Below are positions 45,701-50,867 of a stretch of 64,000 bases of DNA, piece after piece. The position numbers and the translations under genes were made by a program. The DNA is from Dactylorhiza incarnata (lineage: Eukaryota > Streptophyta > Magnoliopsida > Asparagales > Orchidaceae). The stretch spans positions 620,001-684,000 of the forward strand of contig JAWHQI010000329.1 in NCBI GenBank assembly GCA_033032865.1, given 5' to 3'. Every line of letters starts with the position of its first letter. Positions within the stretch are counted from its first letter, which is position 1. Under the pieces are notes generated by a model. That model was given only the letters and a program-made list of their open reading frames with translations, had not been told where the DNA came from and did not search any database.

Positions 45701-48501
45701 ATCTAGAGTATTATCATTGCCTGATTAGGAAGTTGATACGTCTTAGACATTTTCTTTGTTGTGAGTGTTGTGGTTAGGAAGCATGGTTATGTGCACATAA
45801 ATCAAAATGGATTCTTGGGTCTGCCCTCTCTGATGTCTTTGGCTTTGATTTGAGGGCATGATTCCGCAGCAAACGCGATGGTATAGGGGGCCACTATTTC
45901 AGTGGTACTCTGTGAGCAGCCACTTTGTGCATTTATTGTCAAAGGTTAGGTCTTTCTCCTCTGAGAGAAGCCACTTTGTGCATAGTGCCAAAGGTTAGGT
46001 CTGTTTCCAATCTTCCCCCGCCCATACCCCCAATGATTGGGGACTATATGGGTTCTGTTGTTGTTGTTGTTGTTGTGTGAGTGTTGCGATTCAGTTCACA
46101 GACCTTCCCCATTTCGCTCATTTACTGAAGGTTGAGCGCATTCTTTGGTATCTGAAACACACTCCTAGACAAGTACCTTTACTCTCTCTCTTACAACCTA
46201 TTCCGATGTTGACTATGTCGATTCCATTGGTTATTACCACTCTATCAGTGGTTTGTACTTTGGTGGGAATCTAGGCACATGGAAAAGTAAAAAATATCGT
46301 GTCTCGTTCTTTGGCAGAGGTTAAATATTGCCTCGATTGCCCTTGCGGTTTTTGAGCTCACTTGGCTCAATAGCCTTCTAGGTGATCTTTGTGTGTCCAC
46401 ACATGCAGTTCTTTTCTGTGATAATCAGACAATCATCTACATTGCTGAGAATCCCTTTTTCTTGAGCCACAGACATATCGATGTTGAGTTTTCCTTCATC
46501 AAGGGCAAGGACAAACTTCGTGAAATGCAGCTTAATCATGTTTGCATTTGTTTCCCAAATTAAAAAGATTTTCACTAAAACATTAAACCACCCTTTGTAT
46601 TTTTGCTTTCCCTCCAAACATGACTCATACGAAATGAATACTCTGTCTTACGGGGGAGGTAGAGATTATTTTTCTAAGTATTTTTCTATTTCTTTATTTT
46701 TTCTATCTAGTCTCACATCCTTTGACAATACTTGTCGGACCATTGATGTATAAATAGGTCTCTTGAACTTCTTAATAATATCTTAAGCTATTCTGACTTA
46801 GGGTAGGCTCATAGTTATTAAAGGTGCAAGGCGCATCAAGGCGCAAAGGGGTCTTGGAGCTTAGGCGCGAGGCTCAAGGCGCAGACGCGCGCCTGACAAA
46901 GGCAAGGCGCAATCTCACTCATTTTAAATAATCAACATCAAACATCAATTCATCTTCTTGATCGGATTTTTCATTCATTCTGCTCATTAAACATTCATTA
47001 CTATCACCCAAGAGAGACTTTTATGCTACAAAGGCACACGAAGATGCAAACCTCTGAGCCTTGAGCCTTAGGCGCGCCTTTAACAACATAGGCTATGAAA
47101 GTGACTCTACACAATACAAATAAATCCTACTTAGTGTTAGGATGAGATAAAATCACTCTGATTAAACAAGTAGATTAAACTTTCTTCCGATTGGAGGGCC
47201 AAAAGCTAATATGTGCAAACAATAAAGATCCTGCAAATCAAAATTTGTCCCAAACAAATATACTAACGAAGCATGATATCCATAATCATATAGATAACCG
47301 AGTTCGTACAACAATAATGAAGAAAGAAAAAATCAAACAACAAACACTCACAAATGAAGGGGCCGTAGGCGAACATGCAGAGATCCGGTGGCCGTAGTAG
47401 TGGTGATGATGATCCGGGGAGGTGGTAGTGGCTGCCCTGTGTCTGTCAAAGAGGGGGCGTAGCTGTTTCAGGATGGGATGGGGGTTGATATGTTATTTGA
47501 TTTATGGCTAGGGTTGTACTTGAGTGGAGGGAGAGGGGTACGGTTAGGGAGGGGGGCTGGAAGGTGTATGTGGGCTGGCGGTTGCAGGTGGTGGTGGGGT
47601 GGCTGGCGAGTGCTTGATGGGGGGAAAACAGGGGCGGCGGTTGCTGTACCTGCAGCTGCTTGTGGTTGTATGGGAAACTGGGAGGTGTTTATGCAAGGGA
47701 GTAGGGCTGGGGTTGTTTGGCTGCTGCTGGAAGGGGATTGAAGGTGCGTCGGCTGCTGGGAAGGCCTAGGCGGGTGCAGTTGTGGGGTCTCGATGATGGG
47801 GCCTGATGTGGTGTCTCGTGTCTGTATGGTATATGTGGTGGGGTGCGGCTACTGTCTTGGTGGTCAGCTTATGAAAGGGGGAAAGGGAAGGGATGGCTGG
47901 GAAGAAATCACAATGAAAAGGGCAATGATACAAATGAACATACCTAAGAGCCGGCACATTTGGGTTTCGTGGAGTCGCACTACGAGAGATCACCGGATTC
48001 TGGGAAGAAAGTCTCCAAAATCTGCAATGACCATAAACCAGCCCCTCCTTTTTATTTATAATGAAATAAACTTATCATCTTGGATGACTATGATTGACCG
48101 TACACGATGGTTGTCAGATCTCACTAAATAAAATTTAAAAAAAAAAAAATACTTCGAATTATCCAAAAGTCGCTCTGGACGTAACTGAGGACTCGGATCA
48201 TCCAGTTGAAGATCTGATCAATGTCTCTTTCGAGAATAAACGTGTGCAGGCCCCAGTGTGTGACGGCCTATGCTCGGAATGTGATCTCCATCATATTCTC
48301 TACAGTTTTAGTTGTGATTCATTCTGCTCTTTGCCAATGTTATATTTTCCCCAGTGAAGTTTTTATTTATTTATTGTGCGGTTATATTGTCAGCTATTTG
48401 AATTATTCTGCGAGAGGTCATTGTTATCTTTGCTCTCAGGCATTTGTTGATAGCGGGGCACAGTCTACAATAATATCTAAAAGCTGTGCCGAGCGTTGTG
48501 G
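5243..48501 (+). CDS. DDI1: DDI1-like ubiquitin-receptor aspartic protease, exons 1-9 (3' end missing)
   Basis: DDI1 proteins are proteasome shuttles with an N-terminal ubiquitin-like domain, a retropepsin-fold aspartic protease and, in plants, usually a C-terminal UBA domain. The coding parts are 5243-5308, 5391-5423, 5509-5633, 19265-19373, 31946-32062, 32768-32833, 44277-44339, 44419-44463 and 48440-48501. They join into 228 codons plus two bases without a stop. Order in the protein: UBL (about 1-74), linker with NPDGSA, the [18 protein letters not shown] helical region (154-172), NPEAFARV (186-193), [11 protein letters not shown] (194-204) and the catalytic VDSGAQST (211-218). The remaining protease domain and UBA are not found before 64000. 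Introns are 82, 85, 13631, 12572, 705, 11443, 79, 3976 and more than 15500 bases; the large ones are full of transposons. Every splice site is GT...AG and phases match, arguing for a live gene. The protein differs from typical plant DDI1 in several places (for example [10 protein letters not shown] for DENWEAALEH), so it could be a diverged paralogue. Confidence 0.85.
5391..5423 (+). CDS. DDI1: DDI1 exon 2 (33-base micro-exon)
   Basis: Preceded by CTGTAG and followed by GTGGGA. Encodes [11 protein letters not shown], which continues the UBL exactly. Confidence 0.85.
5509..5633 (+). CDS. DDI1: DDI1 exon 3 (rest of UBL)
   Basis: Preceded by ATGCAG. Encodes a UBL segment with [15 protein letters not shown] and [14 protein letters not shown], and ends with two bases of a Gly codon before GTACCC. 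Confidence 0.87.
5948..6158. mobile_element. Tourist-like MITE (PIF/Harbinger type)
   Basis: Flanked by TTA on both sides. The ends are imperfect inverted repeats: GGGTCTCCTTGAGAGGGCGG on the left, and a right end that reads GGGACTGTTTGGGGCGGTGG on the other strand. 211 bp, no coding capacity. Confidence 0.55.
6355..6574. mobile_element. MITE with GTTTGGCGCGG ends
   Basis: Terminal inverted repeats GGCTTCGTTTGGCGCGGC and GGCTTTGTTTGGCGCGGC (17 of 18 match), flanked by CTA on both sides. 220 bp and non-coding. Internal repeats of CGTGAAC and CATGAAC occur near the left end, as in the element at 19703. Confidence 0.65.
6575..7495. repeat. Intron 3 sequence with a short tandem repeat (6957-7082)
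   Basis: About four copies of a purine-rich unit (GAAGAGATGAAGGG plus AGTTATCCTTGGAGA, roughly 29 bp, one copy shortened) at 6957-7082. The rest is AT-rich intron without recognised features. Confidence 0.6.
7496..7634 (+). repeat. Copia 5' LTR (139 bp)
   Basis: Begins TGTTAAAATA and ends CTCTCAACA immediately before the primer binding site. It contains an inverted CACCGGGTGGTG-like core. Confidence 0.8.
7906..8107 (+). repeat. Duplicated CTG-rich segment in the Copia leader
   Basis: The block GCTGCCGTGGTTCT...CTGCTTCCC occurs twice (about 7908-7976 and 8029-8105), each containing a (CTG)n run of different length. It lies in the untranslated leader before gag. Confidence 0.65.
8132..8866 (+). 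pseudogene. gag: Copia Gag (UBN2-type) fragment
   Basis: Nucleocapsid/capsid part of the Copia polyprotein. The motif [17 protein letters not shown] near residue 40 and [11 protein letters not shown] are typical of the gag-polypeptide domain of plant Copia elements. The start is taken at [11 protein letters not shown]. The frame ends in a TGA at 8864, twelve bases before the next open frame that continues with the zinc knuckle, so one point mutation separates gag from the rest. Confidence 0.8.
8879..9868 (+). pseudogene. pol: Copia zinc knuckle, protease and integrase N-part
   Basis: In order: CCHC knuckle [14 protein letters not shown] (about residues 11-24), protease active site [12 protein letters not shown] (about 114-125), the GAG-pre-integrase motif [14 protein letters not shown], the CxxC of the integrase zinc finger, and the first catalytic Asp in HSDVW. 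It ends in TAA at 9866-9868 in the middle of the integrase core; homology resumes immediately. Confidence 0.85.
9872..10354 (+). pseudogene. pol: Copia integrase core, second half
   Basis: Contains the second catalytic Asp (LRSDNGGEY) and the catalytic Glu region ([16 protein letters not shown]), then the INRMAT and [10 protein letters not shown] blocks. It stops in TGA after KCIFV. Downstream, 10355-10883 still encodes the integrase C-terminal part and linker in shifted frames ([29 protein letters not shown]). Confidence 0.85.
10884..11993 (+). pseudogene. pol: Copia reverse transcriptase and RNase H N-part
   Basis: RVT_2 domain with WKIV-like start ([18 protein letters not shown]), [13 protein letters not shown], the [13 protein letters not shown] motif with the first catalytic Asp, [11 protein letters not shown] and the active-site YVDDIIITG. 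The RNase H start [20 protein letters not shown] follows. The RT part itself looks intact. A TAA replaces the codon after SWRSK. Confidence 0.88.
12048..12143 (+). repeat. Misplaced 32-bp direct repeat inside Copia RNase H
   Basis: An identical 32-base block (AATCAAGCTGCGATTC...) occurs at 12048-12079 and 12112-12143. The second copy is in its proper place, encoding the [11 protein letters not shown] motif. The first copy replaces the sequence normally lying between the RAIA and LHCDN motifs and disrupts the frame. Confidence 0.8.
12088..12366 (+). pseudogene. pol: Copia RNase H C-terminal part
   Basis: Contains [33 protein letters not shown] and [11 protein letters not shown], the conserved Copia RNase H tail. 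The frame runs through the polypurine tract into the first bases of the 3' LTR. Confidence 0.8.
12354..12471 (+). repeat. Copia 3' LTR, 3' end missing
   Basis: Matches the 5' LTR from TGTTAAAATA to AAGGTATGT with one substitution and one single-base gap, then diverges; the terminal CTCTCTCGCTCTCAACA part is absent. It is preceded by a run of G. Confidence 0.8.
12534..12885 (+). repeat. Left LTR of the LARD-like element
   Basis: Starts TGAGATTATAAG. The exact right end is uncertain; TATTGGAGCCGCGATCCC just after it could be a primer binding site. Confidence 0.5.
13365..13472 (+). repeat. 22-bp minisatellite (GGCGAGCTCTGGGCGAGTTCCT)n
   Basis: About five imperfect units built from GGCGAGCTC and GGCGAGTTCCT inside the LARD-like element. 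Confidence 0.75.
15130..15512 (+). repeat. Right LTR of the LARD-like element
   Basis: Starts TGAGATGCTATGG and aligns with the left LTR throughout. Confidence 0.5.
15513..16514. other. Intron 3 sequence, nothing recognised
   Basis: AT-rich sequence with short open frames on both strands but no known protein, RNA gene or clear repeat. Confidence 0.5.
16515..17577. mobile_element. 1.06-kb TIR element, non-autonomous
   Basis: Ends are inverted repeats GGGCCCGTTCATTTCG and (other strand) GCCCCATTCATTTCG, with CTT on both flanks. The interior near both ends is rich in GGTTTTGG/CCAAAACC words. An antisense frame at 16523-17116 shows no transposase motif. Confidence 0.5.
17578..18189. other. Intron 3 sequence, nothing recognised
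   Basis: AT-rich. A GC-rich island at 17970-18015 has no recognised coding content. Confidence 0.4.
18190..18500 (-). pseudogene. RTE-type LINE remnant
   Basis: Read on the minus strand with frameshifts it gives [20 protein letters not shown] and a following CVW...VKKL stretch. These match the WRxASGVLCDK...LKGKFYRT...YGxECWxVK region of plant RTE LINE reverse transcriptases. Heavily decayed. Confidence 0.5.
18690..18723. repeat. (CT)n(TA)n microsatellite
   Basis: A CT run is followed directly by a TA run. Confidence 0.9.
19265..19373 (+). CDS. DDI1: DDI1 exon 4 (linker)
   Basis: Acceptor ATCACAG. Completes the split Gly codon and encodes [17 protein letters not shown] ... SQLMSQLLQ, then GTAGGC. 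It matches the linker between UBL and helical region of plant DDI1 (NPDGSA, then DSxLMxQLxQ). Confidence 0.85.
19703..19918. mobile_element. MITE related to the one at 6355
   Basis: The left end TGCCTGTTTGGTGCGGTGG and the right end, read on the other strand as GTCCGTTTGGCGTGGCA, form imperfect inverted repeats. It shares the GGCGGTCGTGAACAC...GATCATGAAC interior with the 6355 element. The boundary with the following TIR element is uncertain. Confidence 0.5.
19922..20813. mobile_element. 0.9-kb TIR element with GGCTCTGTTTGGC ends
   Basis: The left end GGGCTCTGTTTGGCTCAGC and the right end, read on the other strand as AAGGCTCTGTTTGGCGGAGC, are inverted repeats. No transposase is seen. It contains the 20325-20600 minisatellite. 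Confidence 0.5.
20325..20600 (+). repeat. Minisatellite with GATCTGGAAGGA units
   Basis: Five or so imperfect units containing (C)AGATCTGGAAGGA, AAAGCAAC, and GGAAGAAGAAAC, period roughly 60-70 bp. Confidence 0.65.
21400..22131 (-). mobile_element. Ty3/gypsy long-LTR family, 3' LTR (minus strand)
   Basis: On the minus strand it starts TGACGGAGATCGTCGG directly after a polypurine tract (22132-22143). It aligns with the plus-strand copy at 22830 (shared GAGGCGGTGAAC, GTATTT, CGGCC/GGACGTTATGAGTC and CCGGAT/CGATTCAGGATG blocks). The left limit is approximate. Confidence 0.55.
22132..22830 (-). pseudogene. Ty3/gypsy 3' coding end: integrase C-terminus
   Basis: The minus-strand frame at 22643-22834 contains [22 protein letters not shown], the post-core basic region of gypsy integrases. 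Next come relics of [16 protein letters not shown] and then a chromodomain-like YLARWSGRL. Stops interrupt it. It ends in the polypurine tract of the LTR at 21400-22131. Confidence 0.6.
22830..23650 (+). mobile_element. Long-LTR gypsy family, LTR copy in plus orientation
   Basis: Homologous to the minus-strand LTR next to it and to the copies at 30.5, 31.0 and 48.2 kb. A TATA-like GTTATAAATAG at 23018-23028 corresponds to the same element in those copies. It joins the integrase remnant head-on at about 22830. Confidence 0.5.
23110..23560 (+). repeat. C-rich minisatellite, about 60 bp period
   Basis: Six or more units containing CCCACATCCAGCC, TCCTACTCCAGCC and CCCAGCGCCACCTCTACA. One unit has expanded to a run of 15 C (23349-23363). 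Confidence 0.8.
24009..25000 (+). repeat. Direct duplication of about 520 bp
   Basis: The segment from TGTGTAACAACCCGTAATCC at 24009 recurs from TGTGTAACGACCGTAATCC at 24530, about 95% alike by eye over more than 400 bp. The start resembles the TGTAACxCCCG start of gypsy LTRs, so these may be tandem LTR fragments. Confidence 0.75.
25001..27138. other. Intron 4 sequence, probable old LTR-element debris
   Basis: AT-rich to 25600, then A- and CAGCC-rich. Two related purine-rich blocks (26317-26365 and 26605-26650) suggest internal duplication. No protein is recognised. Confidence 0.35.
27139..27470 (+). mobile_element. SINE copy 1 with (GTT)n tail
   Basis: 332-bp element ending in GGGACTATATGGGTTCTG(TTG)n, flanked by an 18-bp duplication with one mismatch (27121-27138 and 27471-27488, ATxTCTATTCCACCGCCT). 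It shares about 300 bp with the copies at 32099 and 45776. The (TTG)n-type tail recalls Au-like plant SINEs; I could not identify convincing Pol III A and B boxes. Confidence 0.75.
27489..28340 (-). pseudogene. Ty3/gypsy gag start and primer binding site
   Basis: Minus-strand frame 28199-27684 starts with a short coiled-coil-like segment ([20 protein letters not shown]) typical of gypsy gag N-termini and soon loses homology. On the minus strand TGATATCAGAGG (28335-28324), one base from the initiator-Met tRNA site, directly follows the LTR end at 28340. This is probably the 5' end of the element whose 3' end is at 21.4-22.8 kb. Confidence 0.5.
28340..29280 (-). mobile_element. Gypsy 5' LTR portion adjoining the primer binding site
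   Basis: Its minus-strand right border ends GCATCA before the primer site. It includes a six-copy tandem array at 28983-29170. Confidence 0.45.
28983..29170 (-). repeat. 31-33 bp minisatellite (TTCCCTGACTGGGACGAGACTGGACGAGGC)
   Basis: About six imperfect tandem units keyed on CCCTGACTGGGACG and GGACGxGGC. Confidence 0.8.
29281..30430 (-). mobile_element. Long-LTR gypsy family, LTR copy
   Basis: On the minus strand it contains a TATA-like TTATAAATAG (30255-30246), GTCAATCATAGCAGTCGAAG and the LTR tail up to 29281. It is homologous to 30431-31051 and 47165-48262. Its own start is truncated. Confidence 0.5.
29934..30060 (+). repeat. GGATGAACAGTGTT minisatellite
   Basis: Seven spaced TGAACAGT words (six TGAACAGTG/TGAACAGTA forms, one degenerate) with a loose 18-22 bp period, inside the LTR. 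Confidence 0.7.
30431..31051 (-). mobile_element. Long-LTR gypsy family, LTR 5' part
   Basis: On the minus strand it starts TGACAGGGATCGACG, comparable to the TGACGGAGATCGTCG start at 22131. It has the same TATA-like GTTATAAATAGG and GCTAATCATAGTCGTTCA blocks. Confidence 0.5.
31470..31720 (+). pseudogene. RTE-type LINE C-terminal remnant
   Basis: Frameshifted plus-strand translation gives [33 protein letters not shown] and [10 protein letters not shown]. These match the EMRMLRWMxGKTRKD...GVASIxDKLxENRLRWFGHV end of plant RTE LINEs. Confidence 0.5.
31946..32062 (+). CDS. DDI1: DDI1 exon 5 (helical domain)
   Basis: Acceptor TTGCAG, donor GTAAGT. 39 codons beginning [18 protein letters not shown] and ending NKQAEEL, equivalent to the NDPELAQ...DLNKLQ block of DDI1. 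Confidence 0.87.
32099..32410 (-). mobile_element. SINE copy 2, 36 bp after DDI1 exon 5
   Basis: Inverted copy of the 27139 SINE. An 18-bp exact target duplication (CAGTTTTAAAAGAAAATA) lies at 32081-32098 and 32411-32428. It makes up almost half of the 705-bp intron 5. Confidence 0.88.
32768..32833 (+). CDS. DDI1: DDI1 exon 6 (helical domain)
   Basis: Acceptor TTACTAG, donor GTTTGT. 22 codons with [18 protein letters not shown], one of the most conserved DDI1 segments. Confidence 0.88.
33050..34601 (+). pseudogene. Decayed Ty3/gypsy element A, gag and protease region
   Basis: Many stops. Readable blocks: [18 protein letters not shown] (gag), [14 protein letters not shown] (zinc knuckle, one stop in it), a protease-region relic with LVDTGS, and [30 protein letters not shown], the start of the RT domain. 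The Harbinger element inserted right after DIQHAIVL. Confidence 0.7.
34841..35612 (-). pseudogene. Harbinger DDE transposase, catalytic part with an intact intron
   Basis: Plant PIF/Harbinger transposases excise and insert TIR elements with TTA/TAA target sites. Exon 1 part (35612-35371) has [19 protein letters not shown] (first Asp), [14 protein letters not shown] and [10 protein letters not shown] (second Asp). A 72-bp intron (35370-35299) has GTAATA and TTTCAG ends. Exon 2 (35298-34841) continues in phase with [19 protein letters not shown], the catalytic Glu in [12 protein letters not shown], and [11 protein letters not shown]. About the first half of the protein is absent, replaced by a repeat. 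The stop is near 34841. Confidence 0.8.
35613..35855. repeat. GC-rich duplication replacing the transposase N-terminus
   Basis: A block of about 95 bp (CACCAGCGGCGACGACG...GACGGCGAAA) occurs at about 35613-35711 and again at about 35757-35853, with a 144-bp period. Both contain internal GAGGCACC repeats. Confidence 0.75.
36085..36330 (+). pseudogene. Gypsy element A, RT segment between two insertions
   Basis: Continues element [39 protein letters not shown], then [12 protein letters not shown] and FPIPKLDDL relics. It ends at the ATCTA target of the second gypsy insertion. Confidence 0.75.
36331..36658 (+). repeat. Chromovirus B 5' LTR
   Basis: Contains a GTTATGTT triplication not expanded in the other LTR, explaining most of the length difference. 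Confidence 0.88.
36863..37936 (+). pseudogene. gag: Chromovirus B Gag
   Basis: Capsid-type protein. The start is taken at [15 protein letters not shown] because an upstream part of the frame lies in the LTR. Ala/Ser/Pro-rich N-part, a coiled segment ([21 protein letters not shown]), then the retrotrans_gag fold with [45 protein letters not shown] and [13 protein letters not shown]. The usual zinc knuckle is lost; the frame ends in TGA at 37934-37936. A long antisense frame here is a GC-rich shadow. Confidence 0.75.
37972..38310 (+). pseudogene. pol: Chromovirus B protease
   Basis: Retropepsin motif [14 protein letters not shown] near residue 73 and LGDG, followed by TGA at 38308-38310. Protease-RT linker homology continues downstream in other frames (38344-38640). 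Confidence 0.75.
38644..39231 (+). pseudogene. pol: Chromovirus B reverse transcriptase, active-site Asp lost
   Basis: RT domain with [45 protein letters not shown] (first catalytic Asp present) and [11 protein letters not shown]. Where related elements have FFDDILVYS it reads FYDILVYS, one residue shorter, so the catalytic DD pair is broken. TAG follows at 39229-39231; RNase H continues in other frames. Confidence 0.85.
39665..39686 (+). repeat. 22-base G homopolymer inside RNase H
   Basis: Lies between the DASGS and the ALMQ motif codons of the RNase H domain, replacing a short Gly-Ile-Gly segment. Confidence 0.85.
40317..41270 (+). pseudogene. pol: Chromovirus B integrase
   Basis: [27 protein letters not shown] carries the first Asp; [13 protein letters not shown] the second; [13 protein letters not shown] the Glu. 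Then [16 protein letters not shown] and HLVFYVSQL of the GPY/F module. A one-base shift near 40600 separates the first two. Confidence 0.8.
41275..41556 (+). other. Foreign segment between integrase and chromodomain
   Basis: The sequence between [13 protein letters not shown] and GMPPRITS is not expected here. It is AT-rich at first and then encodes a gag-like coiled coil starting [17 protein letters not shown], as found at gypsy gag N-termini. Confidence 0.5.
41560..41800 (+). pseudogene. pol: Chromovirus B chromodomain-like C-terminus
   Basis: Frameshifted reading gives PAKILDRR, then [22 protein letters not shown] and CFEDKTRF, a CHD-type chromodomain end that in intact elements helps direct integration to heterochromatin. 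It ends just before the 3' LTR. Confidence 0.65.
41801..42119 (+). repeat. Chromovirus B 3' LTR
   Basis: Direct copy of 36331-36658 with scattered substitutions. Confidence 0.88.
42120..42960 (+). pseudogene. Gypsy element A, RT and RNase H continued
   Basis: Resumes the interrupted frame with [27 protein letters not shown] (42259) and RNase [23 protein letters not shown] (42784) with [12 protein letters not shown]. The style resembles CRM/Reina-type chromoviruses. Confidence 0.75.
42961..44276. other. End of intron 6, no clear feature
   Basis: No integrase is readable after 42960. At 43500-44030 minus-strand sequence ending near ATATGTTATCAGTAGAAC might be an LTR end with primer site, but no partner LTR was found. 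Confidence 0.35.
44277..44339 (+). CDS. DDI1: DDI1 exon 7
   Basis: Acceptor TTACAG, donor GTAAGT. 21 codons with [20 protein letters not shown]. It continues exon 6 in phase across an 11.4-kb transposon-filled intron. Confidence 0.87.
44419..44463 (+). CDS. DDI1: DDI1 exon 8
   Basis: Acceptor TTTTAG, donor GTAGTT. 15 codons, [15 protein letters not shown], the first strand of the retropepsin domain. Confidence 0.87.
45250..46790 (+). pseudogene. Second Copia element, RT to 3' end remnant
   Basis: Frameshifted translation shows WFEKFNQ-like text, [16 protein letters not shown] (45410-45470; YVND for YVDD), [19 protein letters not shown] (46135) and an RNase H relic with CDNQTI (46420) and HIDVEFS. 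A G-rich tract at 46650 and AT-rich LTR-like sequence with TATAAATAGG (46750) follow. The SINE at 45776 splits it. Confidence 0.6.
45776..46075 (+). mobile_element. SINE copy 3
   Basis: 300-bp copy flanked by a 16-bp duplication, TGTGAGTGTTGTGGTT at 45760-45775 and TGTGAGTGTTGCGATT at 46076-46091 (two mismatches). Slightly 5'-shortened compared with the other copies. Confidence 0.85.
46815..47086. mobile_element. MITE with TTRTTAAAGGYGC ends
   Basis: 272 bp, ends TTATTAAAGGTGC and (other strand) TTGTTAAAGGCGC, flanked by CATAG on both sides. The interior is rich in AAGGCGC and GGCGCG words. Confidence 0.6.
47165..48262 (-). mobile_element. Long-LTR gypsy family, solo LTR-like copy
   Basis: On the minus strand it contains ACGTTTATTCTCG, GTCAATCATAGTCATCC, CATTATAAATAAA and TGCAGATTTTGGAGA blocks in the same order as 29281-30430. 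No internal gypsy region adjoins it. It ends about 180 bp before DDI1 exon 9. Confidence 0.55.
48440..48501 (+). CDS. DDI1: DDI1 exon 9 (catalytic DSGA)
   Basis: Acceptor CTCTCAG, donor GTATGA. Encodes [20 protein letters not shown] and two bases of the next Gly codon. DSGA is the active-site signature of the DDI1 retropepsin domain. The following exon (usually LLRLLDQRY...) was searched for by eye up to 64000 and not found. Confidence 0.87.
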
Positions 48502-49030
48502 GTATGATGTTTTCTTGTCTCTTTTGAACCAACTCCTTGTTCAGTTTTGTCAAATAATTATAAGGATATGTACAGTCATGGGATCTCGTCTTTAATCAAA
48601 AGCAGCTTTCATTATCCATAAAAAACAATTTTGCACTTTCCTTTCTTTTACTCATTTTAAGTAGAAATAATTTATTCTGTTATTGTCTTTTATTAAACAT
48701 CAATGCCACCAAATTTTCCCTATGAGCTTCAAATTGGATACTAAGCAATCTGCAGCTTTGCAAAGATTTGGACATGTAATTTAGCCGGTAGCACACTACA
48801 ACATGCACCTCCTATTGATGAAGTGGTATCCTCATATTAGTTTACATTTTTTAACGCATGCTCCTTTTGTTTTGAGTAGAAATAATTAAAAAAAATTCTA
48901 CTGCTATATAATCCATTTAGACACATTGATGAAATTGGCTCACGATGATATGCAGGTTCAACATTTCAATCATCACTTAACATGAATGAGTATAAAATGA
49001 GGATTCATTAAGCCGATCTCAAACAGTTGG

Positions 49031-49132
49031 GATAAGTCTATTGATGATGATGATGTCATGATGGTGATGATGATGTCATGGCGGTGATGATGATGATGTG
49101 ATGCTGCTGATGATGATGTCATGATGATGATT
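49031..49132 (+). repeat. GATGATGTCATGATGG simple-sequence cluster
   Basis: (GATGAT)n runs broken by GTCATG words at intervals of 19-35 bp. Confidence 0.8.
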
Positions 49133-50309
49133 AGAGTGCATATAAAAAGATCATAAACTACTAGTATTTTAGTCTGACTTTAAATACCCACCTCGTTACC
49201 TCTTTCTTGATTGTGCTTTTCAGAGTTAGCAAACGGCTGAGCATTCATTAGGTGCAAAATTTTCCTATGTCTAGTCTGTCTCACAGTTCTTCACACATTA
49301 ATCAAGCTAGTATATTAGGAGTAAATCATAATTATTGTTACATTAGAGGAATTCTAAATTAAATATGACAAGCATAGTTCTGATAATTAGAATGACATAA
49401 CTTATATGTTTTATATAGATGATGCAACAAGAGGGGAGTTCAAGAAGTGTCCAAGCCAGCTCAAAATTTTCAAATGGAAATTTCAAATTGTATGTGCAGC
49501 ACTGTTTCATGCATCAATTCCAAAGACTTGGAATTCATTCTACCATGATGTGTTCATAACATTTTTTAACAAATGTCATCTGCATGAATCATTGATATGA
49601 GTATTTAAGTGAATACTTTATTTATGCATTTCTATTGAGCCCATAAAATTGTGGATGTGGACGTGGGAATCAAGAGTGATTCACATTCACATTTCTATAT
49701 AAAGACATACATACAAATTTTGTGACGTGTTTTTCGAACAAACAAATGCGACAAATGCGTCCATCCATTTCAGACAAACATTTACCTGCTACACAAACAA
49801 AAGCAATCTTGATGAACTTTTGTACATGCATTTCAATTACATGCATACATGCTCATAGTTTGGAAAAAAGAAAACAAATAACTTAATTATATTTTATCTC
49901 ATTTGCTTGAATTCTATGACTGATTACTTTGGAGTGGTTTATGAGATGCAATCTGGTGTATTTGAACTTTTTAATGTATTGATCTGGTTTATGACTGAAA
50001 ATTGGTCTCGTCAACGTGTTATACTTGAATTCCAGAATTGGTGGCACTAAATTTTTTTGCATCTTATAATAGCGAACGTGCACGACCCCCATGTGTACAC
50101 CATGCGACGATGCAATACCCAGCCATCACTCAAGTGAAGACTGAATACTATTGACGCTGCACATTGTGCACAGAAGGACCATGTGCACGGCTGCTAGAAT
50201 CTATAAACAACACACACACACACACGTACCAAAACGGTTTTTGCAATTTCAAAGTAAGAGTGCAACCTGTAATTTAGAAAACTTATAGGGGAAGTCCCGG
50301 TAAATGTCC

Positions 50310-50310
50310 T

Positions 50311-50351
<41 letters not shown>
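50310..50351. repeat. (TA)n(GA)n microsatellite
   Basis: About nine TA units followed by about twelve GA units. Confidence 0.9.
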
Positions 50352-50867
50352 TTTATGTTAAACCTACGTATTAAAAAGATCATGTCGATCAAGGGGGTTG
50401 AGATCGAATGACTCATATTCGTTTGATGGTCATATCAATGTAAATATTGTGTACATCAGCCCTTTCTCAAATCTTGCATTTTTGGAAGCTTCATGAACTG
50501 TGTATGCTCTTTCGTGGCTGTGGTACTTGATGGCCCTGACGTCAATTGTTAAATAACACTGTTACAACAAAGATAATAACAACTAATTTATGTAGGTTGA
50601 ACACTGTGATTAGATTAAAATACATCTACTCAGGATTGAAGGGCTTATTATATGCTTGTTGGTTGAGTTTTCCATACTTTATGACCAGAAGATTTATTTT
50701 CTATGCTATATGATTGGATTAGTCTTCAGTGTGTTTTACACTTATTGAAGAGTTCTAGAGATTATATAGGAGGATCTTCAGTAATTATTGTTTTCTTATT
50801 GTATCATGGTTCGGTGGATCCCATGGTTTAAGTTCCGTAGCACATTCCTTTTCTTCGTTAGTGACAT

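Larger units (their letters stand above)
48502..50862. other. Start of presumed DDI1 intron 9
   Basis: AT-rich. No next DDI1 exon seen. It holds a GAT-rich simple repeat, a CA run (50208-50224) and a TA/GA microsatellite. Confidence 0.5.

Noticed and set aside
48502..50862. Candidate DDI1 exon 10 in the sequence after exon 9
   Set aside because: No segment on the plus strand encodes the expected LLRLLDQRY-like continuation in phase with the split Gly codon.
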